Shown here piece after piece: positions 32,221 to 47,121 of a stretch of DNA of 64,000 nt. The stretch is from Nemania diffusa (taxonomy: Eukaryota > Ascomycota > Sordariomycetes > Xylariales > Xylariaceae): positions 4,154,001 to 4,218,000 of the forward strand of contig JBBPUQ010000002.1 in the NCBI GenBank assembly GCA_038501195.1, in the 5' to 3' direction. A program made the position numbers and the translations under genes. The stretch's first letter is position 1. Every line of letters starts with the position of its first letter. The notes below the pieces were generated by a model that worked only from the letters and a program-made list of their open reading frames with translations, did no database searches and was not told the origin of the DNA.

Positions 32221-32958
32221 ACTCGCGAAAAAGCGGAAGACTCGTGGGGTGCAGACAGACAAACAGATAGACAAGAGATGTAATGTGTGGATTGCCTAGT
32301 ACTTCTAGAAGAGAGCGACTGCTCAAGAAACTGGTATATCGCCAATAAATGCAATTGTCTGTCAGGCGAAAACGGGAGAGAATATACTTTAGTAGACAAT
32401 GAAATAGGAGTAAGTTGTTATGACATCGATGACATCTCACCAGGCAGCCGTCGCGCTATTGAGCTCTCAAACGCGACGTCGAGGACATTTCAGGGATCCG
32501 CTAGATGCCAGGCATTCGCGCACTCAGGTGATCGGTCTCCAGTTGCCTACAGAATCCCTAAGTACCGCCCAATAATAAAATACCTGTGTAGTTACATGAT
32601 CTAAGATAGCACCTTTAGTGGGTAATAGGTGCTGCTAGGCTCCCTGCATACCGCAGCACCGCAGCACTAGCCATCTAGGTAATTGAGTCCTTCCCATTGG
32701 CCAAACTATCGTCGATTGCCCGTCGATGCCGATGATGCAGTCATCGCTGCGAACTTCGCAGCCGAATTTCTATTCAACAATCTGTACAGAACGACAGCGT
32801 TACTCTTCGCCCCCCCCCCTTGCCTTTATATACTACGTAGGTGTAGCAATTTAAGCTCACCAAGTTCGCTTGAGTCACTTAAGTCACTTGATATTTCCAA
32901 TTCTTGTTTCGAAGCACGTTTTCCGGCACAATTAGCGAGGGGGAAGCAATTGCCTAGA
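32221..32958. promoter_or_regulatory. Shared divergent promoter region, KU70 and HEM15
   Basis: 738 bp between the two start codons. It contains an ATTGG (inverted CCAAT) at about 32695, a C10 tract near 32809-32818 and a TATATA-like word near 32825, about 130 bp before the ferrochelatase ATG. The elements are readable; their use as promoters is inference. Confidence 0.45.
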
Positions 32959-34343
<1,385 letters not shown>

Positions 34344-35761
34344 GAGATGAGGCGTTATGGCCTCGCGTTAGCATCTTATTACAACACACTTTGGCCTCCC
34401 AACATTATTATGCCCTAGATGACAACTTTAACTTGGTACATCAGCACTGGATAACGACGGACCTTGGTAACCCATCTTTTCATCTTATATGTATATATAT
34501 ATATCAACAATCGAAGGTACCTATGTGTGTTAAAGTTGACGGCAGGCATTCAACACTCTAATTGGGGTTGGTATAGGTACCAATGGCGCATCGTGTCGCC
34601 CGGGCCAGTGCATACATGGCTACGCATACATGTAGGGACCTACAAAATGTACTGCGTACTGTATGTAGGTAATGGGGATTACGTGTTACTAATCCAGAAT
34701 GCGGAACAAGGTACCGTCTAATTCTATACTACGTATAGATGTACATGGGGCGGAAGCTTAGAGGTGCCGACTTACCGAGTAGCCAAGTCCCCAGCACAAC
34801 TTCGTCGAGCATGGGTTGAAAACAGGGTTATCAACACCTAGGTAAACTGTGCCTGTAGCAAACAACATTATCGGTCAGCCAATTATCTCACGTGGCTTCT
34901 TCAGGTATTTACGTCGTTGCAAATGTGCATATGCTATTGTTCTAAATCGATCTCTACTTATACCTATGGATTGATTCTACATCCCTACATAGAGGTATGC
35001 GTACCTACATAGTGTGGCGGGCTAGCTACAGTACATGTAGGTCTATGTAGTCTCCCACCATACTAGTTGACTTAAGTACCAGCGACTTAAGCTGTCCATC
35101 GTCCATGATTAGCGCTAGTCTAAAAGTCTAGGTCCCGTCTCCAAAGGGCGCCTCATTCTGAAATCCGATCGATTATCAATCAGCAGCCAACAACTGAAGG
35201 AGATTTCCCAATCTCCAAACTCCGCTCCCAACACCACCGATGGATTGGGTAGATAGCTTAGCGCAAACCGGGATTAGCCCTGATAAGCTTCCCCCGTGAG
35301 ACGTGGGAGAACAGCGTCATCATCATAGACGACTCTCTTCATGCGCTGTCCTACCAGGTATCCCTTCCCCAGACATTCATTCATCCGCCGTAACTCTGTA
35401 TTCTCCTGTCCGATTCCCCCATCTAATGCTCTCGTTCAGCTGTATCTCTAGATCCCTCAGATGTCATGATCCCCCAGTAGCCCCCACGCTTTGAGCTTCC
35501 TACTCCTCCGTATATATCTATTTCACGAACCAAATCCGTATGCGGACCTTACGCTTTGGCTCTGTCTAGTCTCATATTATAATTGTCAACACTCCGACGG
35601 ACATAGAGGACACTCGTCAGCAACGGCCACCCACCCGAATTCCAGGTTCAACGAGTGTCGCGTGCGCGCATGCATCTCGGTTTCATCGTGATTCTCCGGT
35701 TACCATCGCCATTCCAAGGGCATCATCAATTGGCTCGGTTCGACCGGCCCGAGCTTCGAGC
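34344..35761. other. Intergenic region between ferrochelatase and MFS carrier
   Basis: About 1.4 kb. The first half contains TAGGTACC-type words and a TATATATA run near 34494. The second half is pyrimidine-rich (about 35300-35560), as in fungal promoters and leaders, upstream of the carrier start. A short frame at 35491..35691 is not supported. Confidence 0.45.
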
Positions 35762-37856
35762 ATGACGAACGAGGGGCCGCCCAAAACATATGGGCGCACT
35801 CGTATCACAATGGTCGATACCGAAGATGCCAGCCAGAGCGAGTCAACGGAGGTCACGTCGCTGCTCAGCGCGGGCGCTGAACAACAGGCGGATGGGTCTG
35901 AAGACAGCAATAATGGGACAATAAATCGGGGCTGGGAAGGTTTTGCTGATTTCGAGGGCATGCCGTGGTGGAAGACGCCGACTGTACGGCTAAGATCAAC
36001 GAACATGCTGCTGTCTTAAGAAAGCTTGCTAACAGAGACATAGGTATATTGGCTAATAGGGCCCTATCTATTAGTTACTCTTGCCTTTGGGGGCATGATT
36101 GTGCCCAAGATCGAGTTGTAAGTCGTGGCCCGGCACCTCTCCCCGCGGTCTATACGCGTACTTACAATGTCAACTCTCTAGGATTGTAACACTCGTCTGC
36201 CGCCACTACTTCGCCGAGCAGGAAAATCTCGATCCTAGCAGTACCTTTTTACCTGTCATAATAGGAGGGTCCAATCCCCAATGCAACTCAGCGCCCGTTC
36301 AGAAGAACGTCGCAGCATTTACTCTCGTATTAAGTGCCTTGGCTGGTGGGCTCAGCGCTTTTACCGCTCCCAAGCTGGGCTCGTTATCCGATCGTTATGG
36401 CCGGAGGCGGCTGCTAGTCGTTGCTTCGTGTGGCGGTATCATGAATGAGATTATTACCATTCTCGCCGCTAAATACCCTGATGTTTTGGACTATCGAATC
36501 CTCATACTAGGAAGTTTCTTCGAGTAAGGCTTTTCGCCCGAATCTAACTATCAGAGACATCTACTAAGTACTAATGCCTGACAGTGGAATCACGGGATCA
36601 TTCACAGCTGTCTCCGTGCTGGGTAATTCATATGTTAGCGACTGCTCGCCCCCGTCCAAGCGTGGGGTTTCTCTTGGATATCTGCAAGCTTGCCTCTTCA
36701 CTGGCCTTGCTTTAGGTCCCGTTCTAGCTGGTAGATTCACTCTTTGGACCGGCTCTGTGCTTTCCATTTTCTACGTGGCATTGGGCTGCCATGTCTCTGT
36801 CATCTTGTTTTTCTGGTTCGTTGTACCAGAGTCGGTATCAAAGAAAAAGCGGATGGCCGCGCAGGAGAAGTATCTAGCCGAACAAGAGGCAATACAGGCA
36901 GTACTCACCAACTCTGACGAGAGGGTCTTCGGATTACGACTCCCGGCTTGGGTAGCCAGTGGCAAATTTCGCACTTGGCTCGTCATCCTTCTCAACGCAA
37001 ATCCTTTGGCGCCTCTCAAGATGTTTATCCCCAGCGGCCGACAAAATCGTCGGTTGCGCCGAAATTTGCTTCTCCTTGGCTTCATTGACACCGTGCTCAT
37101 CGCCTCAACATTGGGTGCCGGGACTGTGCTTATTCTATACGCGAAATTCATGTTTAACTGGGGGACTTGGGAGTCGTCTCGTTTTATATCACTTGTCAGC
37201 TTCTTCCGCGTCATTGTTCTTCTTGTCCTCTTTCCCACCGTCAATTATTTCTTCCGCATTCGCCCTCTGCGCCGCGAGCAAGAATTAACCGGAAATTCAC
37301 ACATCAGCGAAACGCATTCTGGCGCCGATGTTCTCGACGTTTGGCTGTTGAGAACTGCTCTGATGTGCGACTTGGTCGGCGTCATGGGTTATATTTTCGT
37401 ACGGACTGAAGAGCTCTTCATATTATCGGGTGTTTGGACCTCGTTCGGTGGTCTAGCAAGCGCCACGATTCAGGCCACGCTCACCAAACAGGTCCCAGCG
37501 GAGCGAGTCGGTTCTATGCTGGGAGCCATGGGCCTTTTGCATGCTCTTAGTCGGGTCATCGCGCCCATAGTATTTGACGGCATCTATGCCACGACTATCG
37601 AGAGCTTCCCACAAACATTTGTAGTTGTTCTAGCGTCCTTATTTGGACTTTCCCTTCTTGCTAGCCAGTTTGTCAAGCCGCATCGTAAGTTTATCATTCC
37701 GGTAACTCCATTTAGTAAGCCTTTGCTAATCATATCAAAGTGATCCTCCAGGACGAAGGGTACACCGCAATCCCAGTGCGAGACTCTGGGGATGAAGGCG
37801 ACACGTCTAATGTCGAGGCCGATGAACTTGCAAGCGAGACTATGCCAAGAGTTTAG
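35762..37856 (+). CDS. MFS transporter, YCR023C-like (ZIFL-type DHA1)
   Basis: Five exons: 35762..35983, 36044..36117, 36182..36523, 36585..37684 and 37741..37856, giving 617 residues; all phases agree. The second exon is only 74 bp and encodes TM1 (VYWLIGPYLLVTLAFGGMI). Characteristic wording includes GFADFEGMPWWKTPT before TM1, LVCRHYFAEQ after it, the MFS motif A GSLSDRYGRRRLLVVAS between TM2 and TM3, and GYLQACLFTGLALGPVLAG (motif C). The cytosolic TM6-TM7 loop is long and basic (SKKKRMAAQEKYL to RQNRRLRRN). The last intron has an AAG acceptor and adds an acidic tail (QDEGYTAIPVRDSGDEG). The family includes yeast YCR023C; its substrate is not established. The start follows the first ATG; an ATG 48 bp later is an alternative. 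Confidence 0.9.
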
Positions 37857-38393
37857 ATGGGCGCAGACCCTCCAACCTGTATATAGACTATTATAAGCTC
37901 TTTCTACGGGACATGCTAATTTTCTGTATCATGTTAGGCATGCTAGATATTTATGTCATAGATAGAGAAGCACTGGTGATGGTAGCTTGGCGTTTTAGCG
38001 GTATAGGCAGCATCTACAAATGGACACTAGTATGGTCAAGTCCATAGCATTTTACAATTTAATACATCCGTTGCCTCTAGGATGTGAATAGGTCATCGTC
38101 AAATATAGTTTCCAACCACACTTTCTGGAACGTAAACGTGCTAAGCCAACTCAGCGGTGCCTTTGCTGCAGTCAAGATTACGTTCCAGTGATGTTGGGAA
38201 TATAATACTATATTTATCTGATTCGACTCACGTTCGCCCTAATATCTATCGGGGTAAGACTAAGAGAAGGACTCTAAAACCGTCGCATTGCTACCTATCT
38301 ACCCAAATATATTTACATAAGTTAGCAAGCTAGTCTAAAACTTGACAGGTATAACATATTCAAACATGTACCATTATATTAAGGCACCTAGAG

Positions 38394-38500
38394 TGTTACG
38401 GAACATAACTACAACGCCAAACCACAACACTACCAAAAGTAGAACGTTGTCAGGGTGAGAACCTTCACCGTTTGCAGGTCTTATATATGGGACCGTAACA
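38394..38500 (+). mobile_element. Solo-LTR-like element, copy 1, with 5-bp target duplication
   Basis: A 107-bp element beginning TGTTACGGAACA and ending GACCGTAACA, with inverted TG...CA termini. It is flanked by TAGAG on both sides (38389..38393 and 38501..38505), a perfect 5-bp target-site duplication as left by retroviral-type integrases. No coding part is present, so a solo LTR or a very small non-autonomous element is likely. Confidence 0.7.
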
Positions 38501-38599
38501 TAGAGGCCTATAGGAATACCCCGTCTTGTAGAAAAGACAGGCCCTTTAGTAACTATCGTGTTTACTCTACGCTTAGGCGTCATCTTGTCATAGAGTAGA

Positions 38600-38728
38600 T
38601 GTCACGGTCCTAACCGTGAGCCTATAAGTGGCTGCATACGGTCAAGGTTCCCAACCTTGGCAACGTTCTACTTTTGCATTCTGCCTGAGTGGTGTTGTGG
38701 TATAGCATTGCAGTTCTGTTCCGTGACA
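38600..38728 (-). mobile_element. Solo-LTR-like element, copy 2, inverted
   Basis: A 129-bp copy in the opposite orientation, with termini TGTCACGGTCC and GTTCCGTGACA. Its reverse complement aligns with copy 1 through ACCACAACAC, AAAAGTAGAACGTTG and the ends. It has a roughly 20-bp insertion relative to copy 1. No target duplication is visible. Confidence 0.65.
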
Positions 38729-38829
38729 ATATATCAGGAACGCTAAACCACAACACTATTACCAAAGGTAGAACGTTATCAAGGTAGGAACTTTGAACGT
38801 CTGCAACTCTTATATGCGGGACTGTGACA
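38724..38829 (+). mobile_element. Solo-LTR-like element, copy 3
   Basis: A copy in the same orientation as copy 1, ending GGGACTGTGACA. It shares AACCACAACACTA and GTAGAACGTT with copy 1. Its first bases (TGACA) overlap the end of copy 2, so the two are fused or nested. Differences among copies are mostly C/T and G/A transitions. Confidence 0.6.
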
Positions 38830-41800
38830 CCTCTCCAGCCAGTAGTTTACTTACCCCATTCAGGACATAGTTTACAAGGTAGAGTATTGCCGCGAGAGAA
38901 ATTTTATATGATTTTTGTGTCTGATTAGTGCGCACTTATCCTGTGAACGTGGGCCTTACACCACTGAACGGATAAGACTCTGCGACTATGTCTACATTAA
39001 ATCACTCGATCCTTTGCTAGTTAAGGGTATTACATGCGTCGTGAGAGTCGTAAAGTCACTATTGATGAATTGGTGCTGAATTCTGGTTATGTGTCATGAA
39101 ACTTGTGTTGACTTTATGAGATTATATTAGCGTACGCAAACTCAGCATTCACAACAAGAATTGATAGATGTTTTAAAAATTGTTGCTATGTCGATTTTTG
39201 CGCTCATTATATCTATTATATCATTCCTATCCTCGGAGATTCAACACTACTTTCGATATTCATATGCATATGATAAACGTCGTAGCTGGACATTCAACGC
39301 CGGGTTTTATGACAAAAGAATTTTTAGTGAGAGTCTTTACCCACCTGTCGTAGGAACTCTAAGGACCTCATTTGGAGCTACTACAGACATACATAAGACA
39401 TTGTTCAAATATTAGTTATAAATGCTCGTTACTCGAAGCACTCGTTTTGAGAATCATGAATTTATGTGATCTCCCTATGATGACTAGCCTAATCATCTAG
39501 TATTTATGCACCAGACCATGGTTTATACCCTAATAAATTTCAAAACTCGGATAATAGGGACCGGCAATTATATTTATTGAGAATTTATCTAGCTAAGATT
39601 GAAGCGCAGCAATGTTTAATTTATAAGGATGGCCGTAGCTTGAGGCCATAGTTTGAAGGGCAACACAAATTATATAAATATTTATATTTCTCAGTTGTTA
39701 CTACATAATTAAATCACTCCGTCTATGCCTTATCAAACAACGCAAGTATTTCTATCTCAATCAGTACATATCATAACTAGGGGGTGCTGCATATTATCAT
39801 AATCATACAAAAAGTATTACCTTGGGACAAATCTCACAGAATTTCGAATTATCACTATGAAGAGGTTATACTGCTGACGAGAAATTGTATTTACCAGGAA
39901 ATTGCTAAGATTGCAACCATAGAGATAGCAAATGGCCAGTAACATCTAAATACCCATATTAGGTAGTCCTAAGGCTAAATTCACGGCCCTTTCCTTTCCC
40001 TACATCGGCCCCTCCCTACAGAAGCAGCGTCATGACGCCATTATTCGCCTTATGTATACTGGGTAGCTATTGAACTCTATAGTGTGGCGTCGAATGCTAC
40101 TTATGAGTGGGGTTAGGGGTGCTTGTAGTCCCATGGATTAGGTAGGTATGAGGATACGGGAATTTAGGGAGGTGAGGGATATAATGCCAGAATACTGCAT
40201 GTACTGAGGAGTCACAAGCTGGATTTTCATGGATGATGGACAGCTCGAGTTGCTTGAGCCTCTTCTTAGTATGTCTCTATATCGAGACGAATAATATATG
40301 GTCTCAAAATGACGTGTAAGTCTCAAATGTGATGGAGTGGTAATTTATTTCGAGATAAGAGGCATAGTATGTGGCTCATTATCGACTTAGATTGCGTAAG
40401 TAGACATAATCAGAGAATGATCACATGTAATTAACGGATCTTCCCGTGGTCACAACGTCGTATTTGATCGGTAAATACCATTAGTCTAATGAACGAGCAG
40501 ACACCATCATTTATCTGCGGTTACATGATTGAAACCCATTCGTTACTCGAATAGGGAAGTTGGCATGCGTAGTCGACTACAATGTGCCCAACGACATACA
40601 GGGTATGCATTCCAAGTTGTCAAGGTCGCAACCTATGCAGTCTTACCAGCCTTTAACCAAGTTCAAAACTGAAGAGAGAAGAAAAATCAAGACCCGGGTA
40701 CTTGGCGCGGGGGTCAGTTGCGAGTTGTTTATCGTGAACTTACTAAGTATACTCACGATTGTTGTCCCCCCTAGCATAATTAGTGAGAATTAGGTAGTCC
40801 TAGAGTTTCACTACAGCTTATACTCGACACAAACGTACTTTCCGTATTATGTCTTCCCAACTCTTACTATGTTGATAGCGGCACAGCTCTCAACAAGATG
40901 ACTGAGACAACTGGTCTGCCATAGGACTCTCGGGCTTTATTACCTCAGGTAGCTACCACATAGACAAAGAACGTTACCCACAGCGTAACACCGGTCTGAC
41001 AGCAAGTTTTTACAATGCCCCATATATTTATTTTGTTTCGTGATTTCAAATGTTGGGAGAAACTCGTGTCGTGCAGATGTGGGATAGAGTCGTCCGTACC
41101 GTTCGTCTGGTTGTAGGACTTTAGCCTCCAGCTTATGTTTGAAGGTGCTCTTCAATATGCTTGTATATTCTCATCTTCTTCGTCACTAGATACATTGGTG
41201 CTTGCCCCTAACCCTATGGACTCGTTTAAGCACGGACTATATATAGCCCACCCAAGCTACGAGTCTACAAAGCTCGAGAGGCGACATTCGGCCGTCTTAT
41301 GATATGGCTTCTCAAGCTGGTCTAGGCTGTATGAACCCACACCGCCAATAGCCACGGCTAGTTATGGTGTGCTGCCGTCTCCCGTATTTGCGGGAGGCCG
41401 AGGGGCCTGGACGAACTTCCGTATCTGAACGCTACTACATCATGGGCGTGTGATTGGTGCTCGTATTGGTCTGGGGCTTTCTGACTGGCGTCGAAGACTA
41501 TCTCGTCACACGTCAGAATCCCATCTTGGGGAAGGAAAAAAAAAAAGTTTGCCTGCCACTGGGGCTGCCGAAGGAGCAAGCCATCCGGGGGCAAACCGGG
41601 CGTTGCCCCAGGTTTTTTTTGTGACCCGTCACGATGGACAAGTGCTGTGCGTAATAGCGCGCGTGACTCTCCCGAAACTACGGGAGCGTTTGCCGCCTTG
41701 GCAACCAACAGACTCGGCGAGTGCGTCGACGAGGAAGTTGTTTCGAGAGAAGGACAAAATAGAGTGGCGGAATAAGCCGCTAATCTTGGCCATAAGATAA

Positions 41801-42530
41801 ATATGCATATCAGACACGTGGGTGATGGTTGCTGCCGTGTAACAAAACATAACAAAAAGGTAAGAATGTATGTGAGGTGACTGACCACCGACCAGTCTCC
41901 CCGAGTGCTAGGAGGCGTGAGGCTATCAAGGGGCGTGAAGGTATCACCGATTATTAGCTACTTACTTACATACCAGAACCATGTCCTTCCTGTTTGAAAA
42001 GGCGCACCATATGCGGGCTCGTAAGCCACTCATCACGGCCACATGGAATATCTGCAAAGATAATTAATGGAAGCGAAAAAACGATACGATATGATCTGCT
42101 CAGCAGCGATACCGAGGAGGAGCGTCTCTTCGACGCAGACCGCCTTTACGGCGTGTAGGCGGCCACTAGTCATGCGCGCTGGTGGGTGTTCTAAGTATGA
42201 ATGCTACTGAATACTCCTGTATTCATGGTGAACCGAGACGCCGGCCCATGCACTGCTTACGTACTATTGATGCATCGTTAACAGGGCAGGTTAAGCAGGT
42301 TAAGAGGTATACATAGTAGGTATGCGTATGCGTAGGTATGTGCGCACATAGAGTTCTCTACGCTAAAGCACGCGGGCGGTATGCGTAGGCGTAGGGTGTT
42401 ATTCGCTTCCCACTCTCCTCGCATTCTCCTGAATATTGAGGTCGGTGTCGTAGCCATTAGCACGTAACCCGCCTCAGGCGACGAAGCAGGGCGGGTGCGC
42501 CGAGTCTGCTGAGAAGGTAGCCAAGAGCTG

Positions 42531-42560
42531 ACCACCACCACCACCACTACTACCACCACC
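42531..42560. repeat. (ACC)n trinucleotide microsatellite
   Basis: About ten ACC/ACT units in a row within the gene-poor region. Confidence 0.9.
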
Positions 42561-45500
42561 TCAGGGATGGCGGCGGGTCGGAAGGACACCTGCACGTGGT
42601 TTTGCACCCCCTCTATCTATCGATTTCCGCTCTGCTTACCGCACAGATACGGTTCCTATTCGCGAATGGCATGTGTCTGCAAGAATAGTCCTCGCTTCAT
42701 TCGGAATGAGACGATGGATCATGAGATAGGCAGCAAAGACACTGTAGATGGATTACCCGGTACATATGCGCATGTCAATATGGCATGGCACTACGCAGCA
42801 CTGCGTTGCCCATACGCTCTTTTGGTTGGTTCCCGGAATAATACTACCTTGGCATAGCGCAGCGCCACACCCGGAATCCCATCAGTGAGATGAGGTGAAA
42901 TCAGCACTGCTCTGGGGGGGCTTGACCCTCGCGTCTCAGCCGTATGATTAGCTCATCCTTCGAGCGGCAGTTTTTTCTGAGCGCAGATGAGGGGATCGCT
43001 GCCGTCTGTTTGGCTGGTCGGCTTACTCAGTCTAGTTAAACGGGATGGCCGCGTGCTGAGAAGAAAGAGTCTGCTCTCCTAACTCCGCCGCCTACGCAAT
43101 AGACTGAGAATGAAAAGAGGATCTCCATCCACAGTGGCTTATGTCATTCGGGGACGACGACCACGATGAGACGAGAGATTGGTGATTGGGATCCAAGCCT
43201 AACGACGCCTCCCGTTTTAGTGCTCTCCCAAGTACCATCGGGATGATTTCGTGCCCCTTCCTCCCGAGCGCATCCCATGAACAGGCTCGCTAGGCGCCGG
43301 CAGCGCTGGAAGAAATCCCATCATAACCATCCTACAGGATTCCTTCGAAAAGTCGGTGGGTATTACCAGCAGAATGCAGAATGCAGATTGCTAGGACGCA
43401 AGAGGCGATTGCCATGCATAGACGGAAGTCTTCGCGTGCAGTTGAACATCCATTCCAGAGATCCTTCCAGACGCCCGGCTACGCTGCGGCTGTTTCGATA
43501 GAAAGTCGCGCCCGACCATTGGAAAGGCAACGCTGGCTCTCGCATCCCGTGGATCGCGGCGCTGGCTTGATGGCCGGCATGGCGACTAGCGACTGCGACA
43601 CTCTTCTGCAACGTTGGCTCGTGCCAGCTCGACTGCACTGTCGAGCTGAGCCTAGGCACCACGTCATTTGAGGCTCTTTCCCCATTCTCCTTCCTTGATT
43701 TGGACGCATCGTATCAATGTCACTAGTCATTCGCACGACTCAGCCACGAGCTTTTGGTGTCAGGGGAATCCGGATGTGAGATTGAGAGTGGAGCAGCTGT
43801 CGTGGTGATTCACTTAAGGTAATCCGATGTGAGTAATGTGTCTTAGACATCAAAACAAGCGGATTCCGAGGACGCCGTCTGAAGTCTTACGGAAGACACA
43901 TGTGCCGGTGGTTGCTCGTAACTATCCGCGTAAAGCTTAATGTCTATGCGTAGGCCTCGTCGATGTTAGTATGTAAGAGACAGTCGCATGCCGAACGGTA
44001 GGTATAGCCTCGGACACGGTAGCCTCGGACGCCAGCAGAAAAAGGGCTAGGTTTGCTATATGTTCATTGTAGTATGATCGGAGGACGACGGTAGATGTTT
44101 GTTTACCCCGTTCCCCAAGCGCGCCTAGACCGTTGCCATCGTATTCTATAACAGCTTGTTGTATCACATCTGCCGCCCAGGGGATCCTGATTCGAAGCCG
44201 GGCCAAGAACGACTTCCTTACAGTGCTAGAGTTGCCATGCCACCGGAAAGTGGGATAGATCTCGGATCCCGAATGAAGGCTCTATGGTAGGTATCAGGGT
44301 ATCACAGATACGGTAGTCATCTACGTAGCTAATGCAAGGCATGCAAGGCGGCGAGATAAGAAACATAATAGTTTACGATTGTGTCAGCTATAGTATAGCG
44401 GCAGAGTAATAAATGAGCTTTGACCGTACGATTCACGCTCTGGAGTATTATACTAGATAGGTAGCAACCGCCAAGTTCCCTGCCCTTAGATCTTGCTAAA
44501 CCCAACACCGATCATCTTGCCGAAATCTTATCTGCCGCCGCCCCTCTACTACTACCTACCTAGAGTACGAACTTTGCTAGCAGTTCCTAGTGTCCATGTG
44601 TCCATGTTATATCGTACGGGGAAGACTGACGATCCCGCTCCCCAAACAGTTCGCAGAATACCACATGGCATCATCGTATTCGAAACGAGCAGTGCATCGG
44701 TGTTTGATGTGAGGTAGTAACCTGAGCTATGTCATCCTGATGATACCAAATCCCACCCCTAAGTCAGCTAGGTCGCCTTAGATGCTGTGCGCTTTCGAGA
44801 CCGTTATAGATACCCCTGCTCTCATAACTGTGCGCTCTCTTGCTGTTATAGGGAGGTCGGTATAGCAACAACTACCGGTGCGCAGACAGCGTGTGAATAG
44901 CGTCAATTACGTAGAGACTATGTTTCTTGGCGGATCATGTGCTGCTGCGCTTAAGTAGATTCAAGACACTAACTAGTTGAGCGATCGCAGGCTAACCGTG
45001 GCTTGAGGACTGATTGCCGGCGAGGATTGTCGGCACTGCTGCATTGCTGCATTGCTAGGCGAGAAGGACAATTAACTAGTAGAATCCTAGAGGAATCCTT
45101 TGTCGGAGGTTCATTAATTGGATGATATCACCACTCATCCATCTACTATGTGCCTATGTAGGTACGCATGTATGTAGGTATGTTGGTTGGTTGGTGTCTA
45201 ATAACATGATGGCTCCGTCAAATTTATTAGCATTGGGCATTGGTCAACGAGCTGCGGCCGCATTGCTTTTTTTTACTTAGGTAAGCGAAAGCGATGTAAT
45301 GTAACGCCCCCCATACCTATTTTTAGTCTGATTAACCTTAAATTTTTCGAAAACGGGGTGTTCCTGATGGCCACGCCGGTGGGCCGGTTTCATGTTGTTT
45401 CTCTGTACCATACTTATTACTTACCTATCAATCAATCACCTATACGTATAGTAAGTAATAACCTACCAAGAGGCTGGTAACTTTTTTTCTTCTTCTAATG

Positions 45501-47102
45501 ATAGAATCAAAATGACGGATCGACTGCATGCTGTCATATCAGACGAAACAAACCAAATTATTCCTCTTCATGCGTCACCGCCCTACGCTGTTATGTAAGT
45601 ATGGATGCACTTATAGGTAAAATGAGGAGGCCTTTGTAGAAACGTGAGGAACCATAGACGGGCCGTTATCGCGGACCCTGTTACGGAGGAGGAGAAGGCG
45701 GGCGTCTGGGATCGTTCGTGTCGAGTGAGATGATTACGAAATACGGTGCTGTGGGATAATCTTATTTGGTGGGTTGGTAGAGAGCCGATGCGATCTAGCG
45801 TGCGGCACAGACGGCATTGGCATCGACTTCACTACCTACATAGGTACTAGGCTTAACAACAACCTTAAGTTTTGTACAGTATAAACCGAACAGCACTATT
45901 TTTAATTAATTAAGCTTGTTATGATCGATGCTAGATGCTAGATGCTTGTACCCTAGGTAATACCTCCATACATACCATACCTACTCTGGGCATATATCTA
46001 CAGCACGATATAGCGTAGGCAGGTATAAGTCTTATTCATAGCAGGAGATAGTGCTTACGCCCGTGTGTTCATCTCCAGCGAAGCTAAAACCGGAGGGCTA
46101 GACAAGTCGCATGGCATGGTCTTGGGTTGTCTGAGGTGGTTTATAATTGTGTCAAGAAAAGGGACCATTACCCACATTAGACACGTTTTCTCATGTCGAG
46201 AATAAGACCTAGCCGTGGTAGTGTAGATTAGTGGTTGGAGGTGTTACAGCACGTGCTGCGGCAAACGGTTGGAGCGGAGAGATCGCTTGAGGCGAGGCGG
46301 AGGCAATTGACAGGGAGACGGCTTGGATGGCGCCTGGATAGCGCCTGGATGGAGGAGCGCGCATCGTGCTGATCTTATCCTGTTCGTCGAAAGCTTGATC
46401 AACACGTTGCTAATTTTGTTGACGCTTATATTCCTAGGACCTAGGTAGTTGGAAGGAAGCTCAACCGATCGATTAGCTATTCGAGAAGGGTGCGTCTAGT
46501 ACCTATTTAGATAGCGTACATATCTAGTATATGGATACATACTATGATACAGTATCTAGTAACTATGGTAGACTATGCGCGATGTTTCATACCACGTTGT
46601 TACTCTGTACGTATCGAGATAGTGTAGGTATCTATGTAGTGCTAGTGTAAGTAGTACGTAGTTTTTCTATTTACCATACCTACCATAATCCTGTACCTAT
46701 ACGGACAACGGTAATATTGACCACCCGCGTCCGAGAGATGAAAAGAGAGACAAAAAATAACACCCACTTAAGAGCGATATCTGCGCTACTCATCTTATGT
46801 CAGACCCGACAACTGGCAAAGTCAAGCCTCTGAGACGGTATTGGCTGACTGGCGGTGGAAACCAAGGTGCACCTTATTGTATCTGTCAGGGCCTGGAAGA
46901 CTTTAGTTTCACCAGCCGCAATGCATCACATCACTCTAGCATCGTTATATGAAGATGTCTTGACATCGCGCCTATTACCTATTGTTACGTGTTACGATGA
47001 TTAACCATTTATCTAATTAGACACATAGGTGGCGGAAGTGTAACGCTGGCGATATACTCTTATAACTTTATCTAAGGTATTCACTAGATAGATAGTTTCC
47101 CC

Positions 47103-47121
47103 TAGGTAGGTAGGTAGGTAG
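47103..47121. repeat. (TAGG)n microsatellite
   Basis: Four to five consecutive TAGG units, directly readable, in a region rich in single TAGGTA words. Confidence 0.9.

Noticed and set aside
34494..34503. TATATATATA run downstream of ferrochelatase as a TATA box
   Set aside because: It lies more than 1.2 kb before the next start codon and just after a gene end, so it is more likely 3'-UTR sequence.
41358..41888. 176-residue minus-strand frame in the gene-poor region
   Set aside because: Contains a run of Phe encoded by a poly-A tract and competes with plus-strand frames. No domain recognised.
43277..43671. Overlapping frames on both strands near 43.3-43.7 kb
   Set aside because: Three mutually overlapping frames of similar length with no motif point to a locally stop-poor non-coding stretch.
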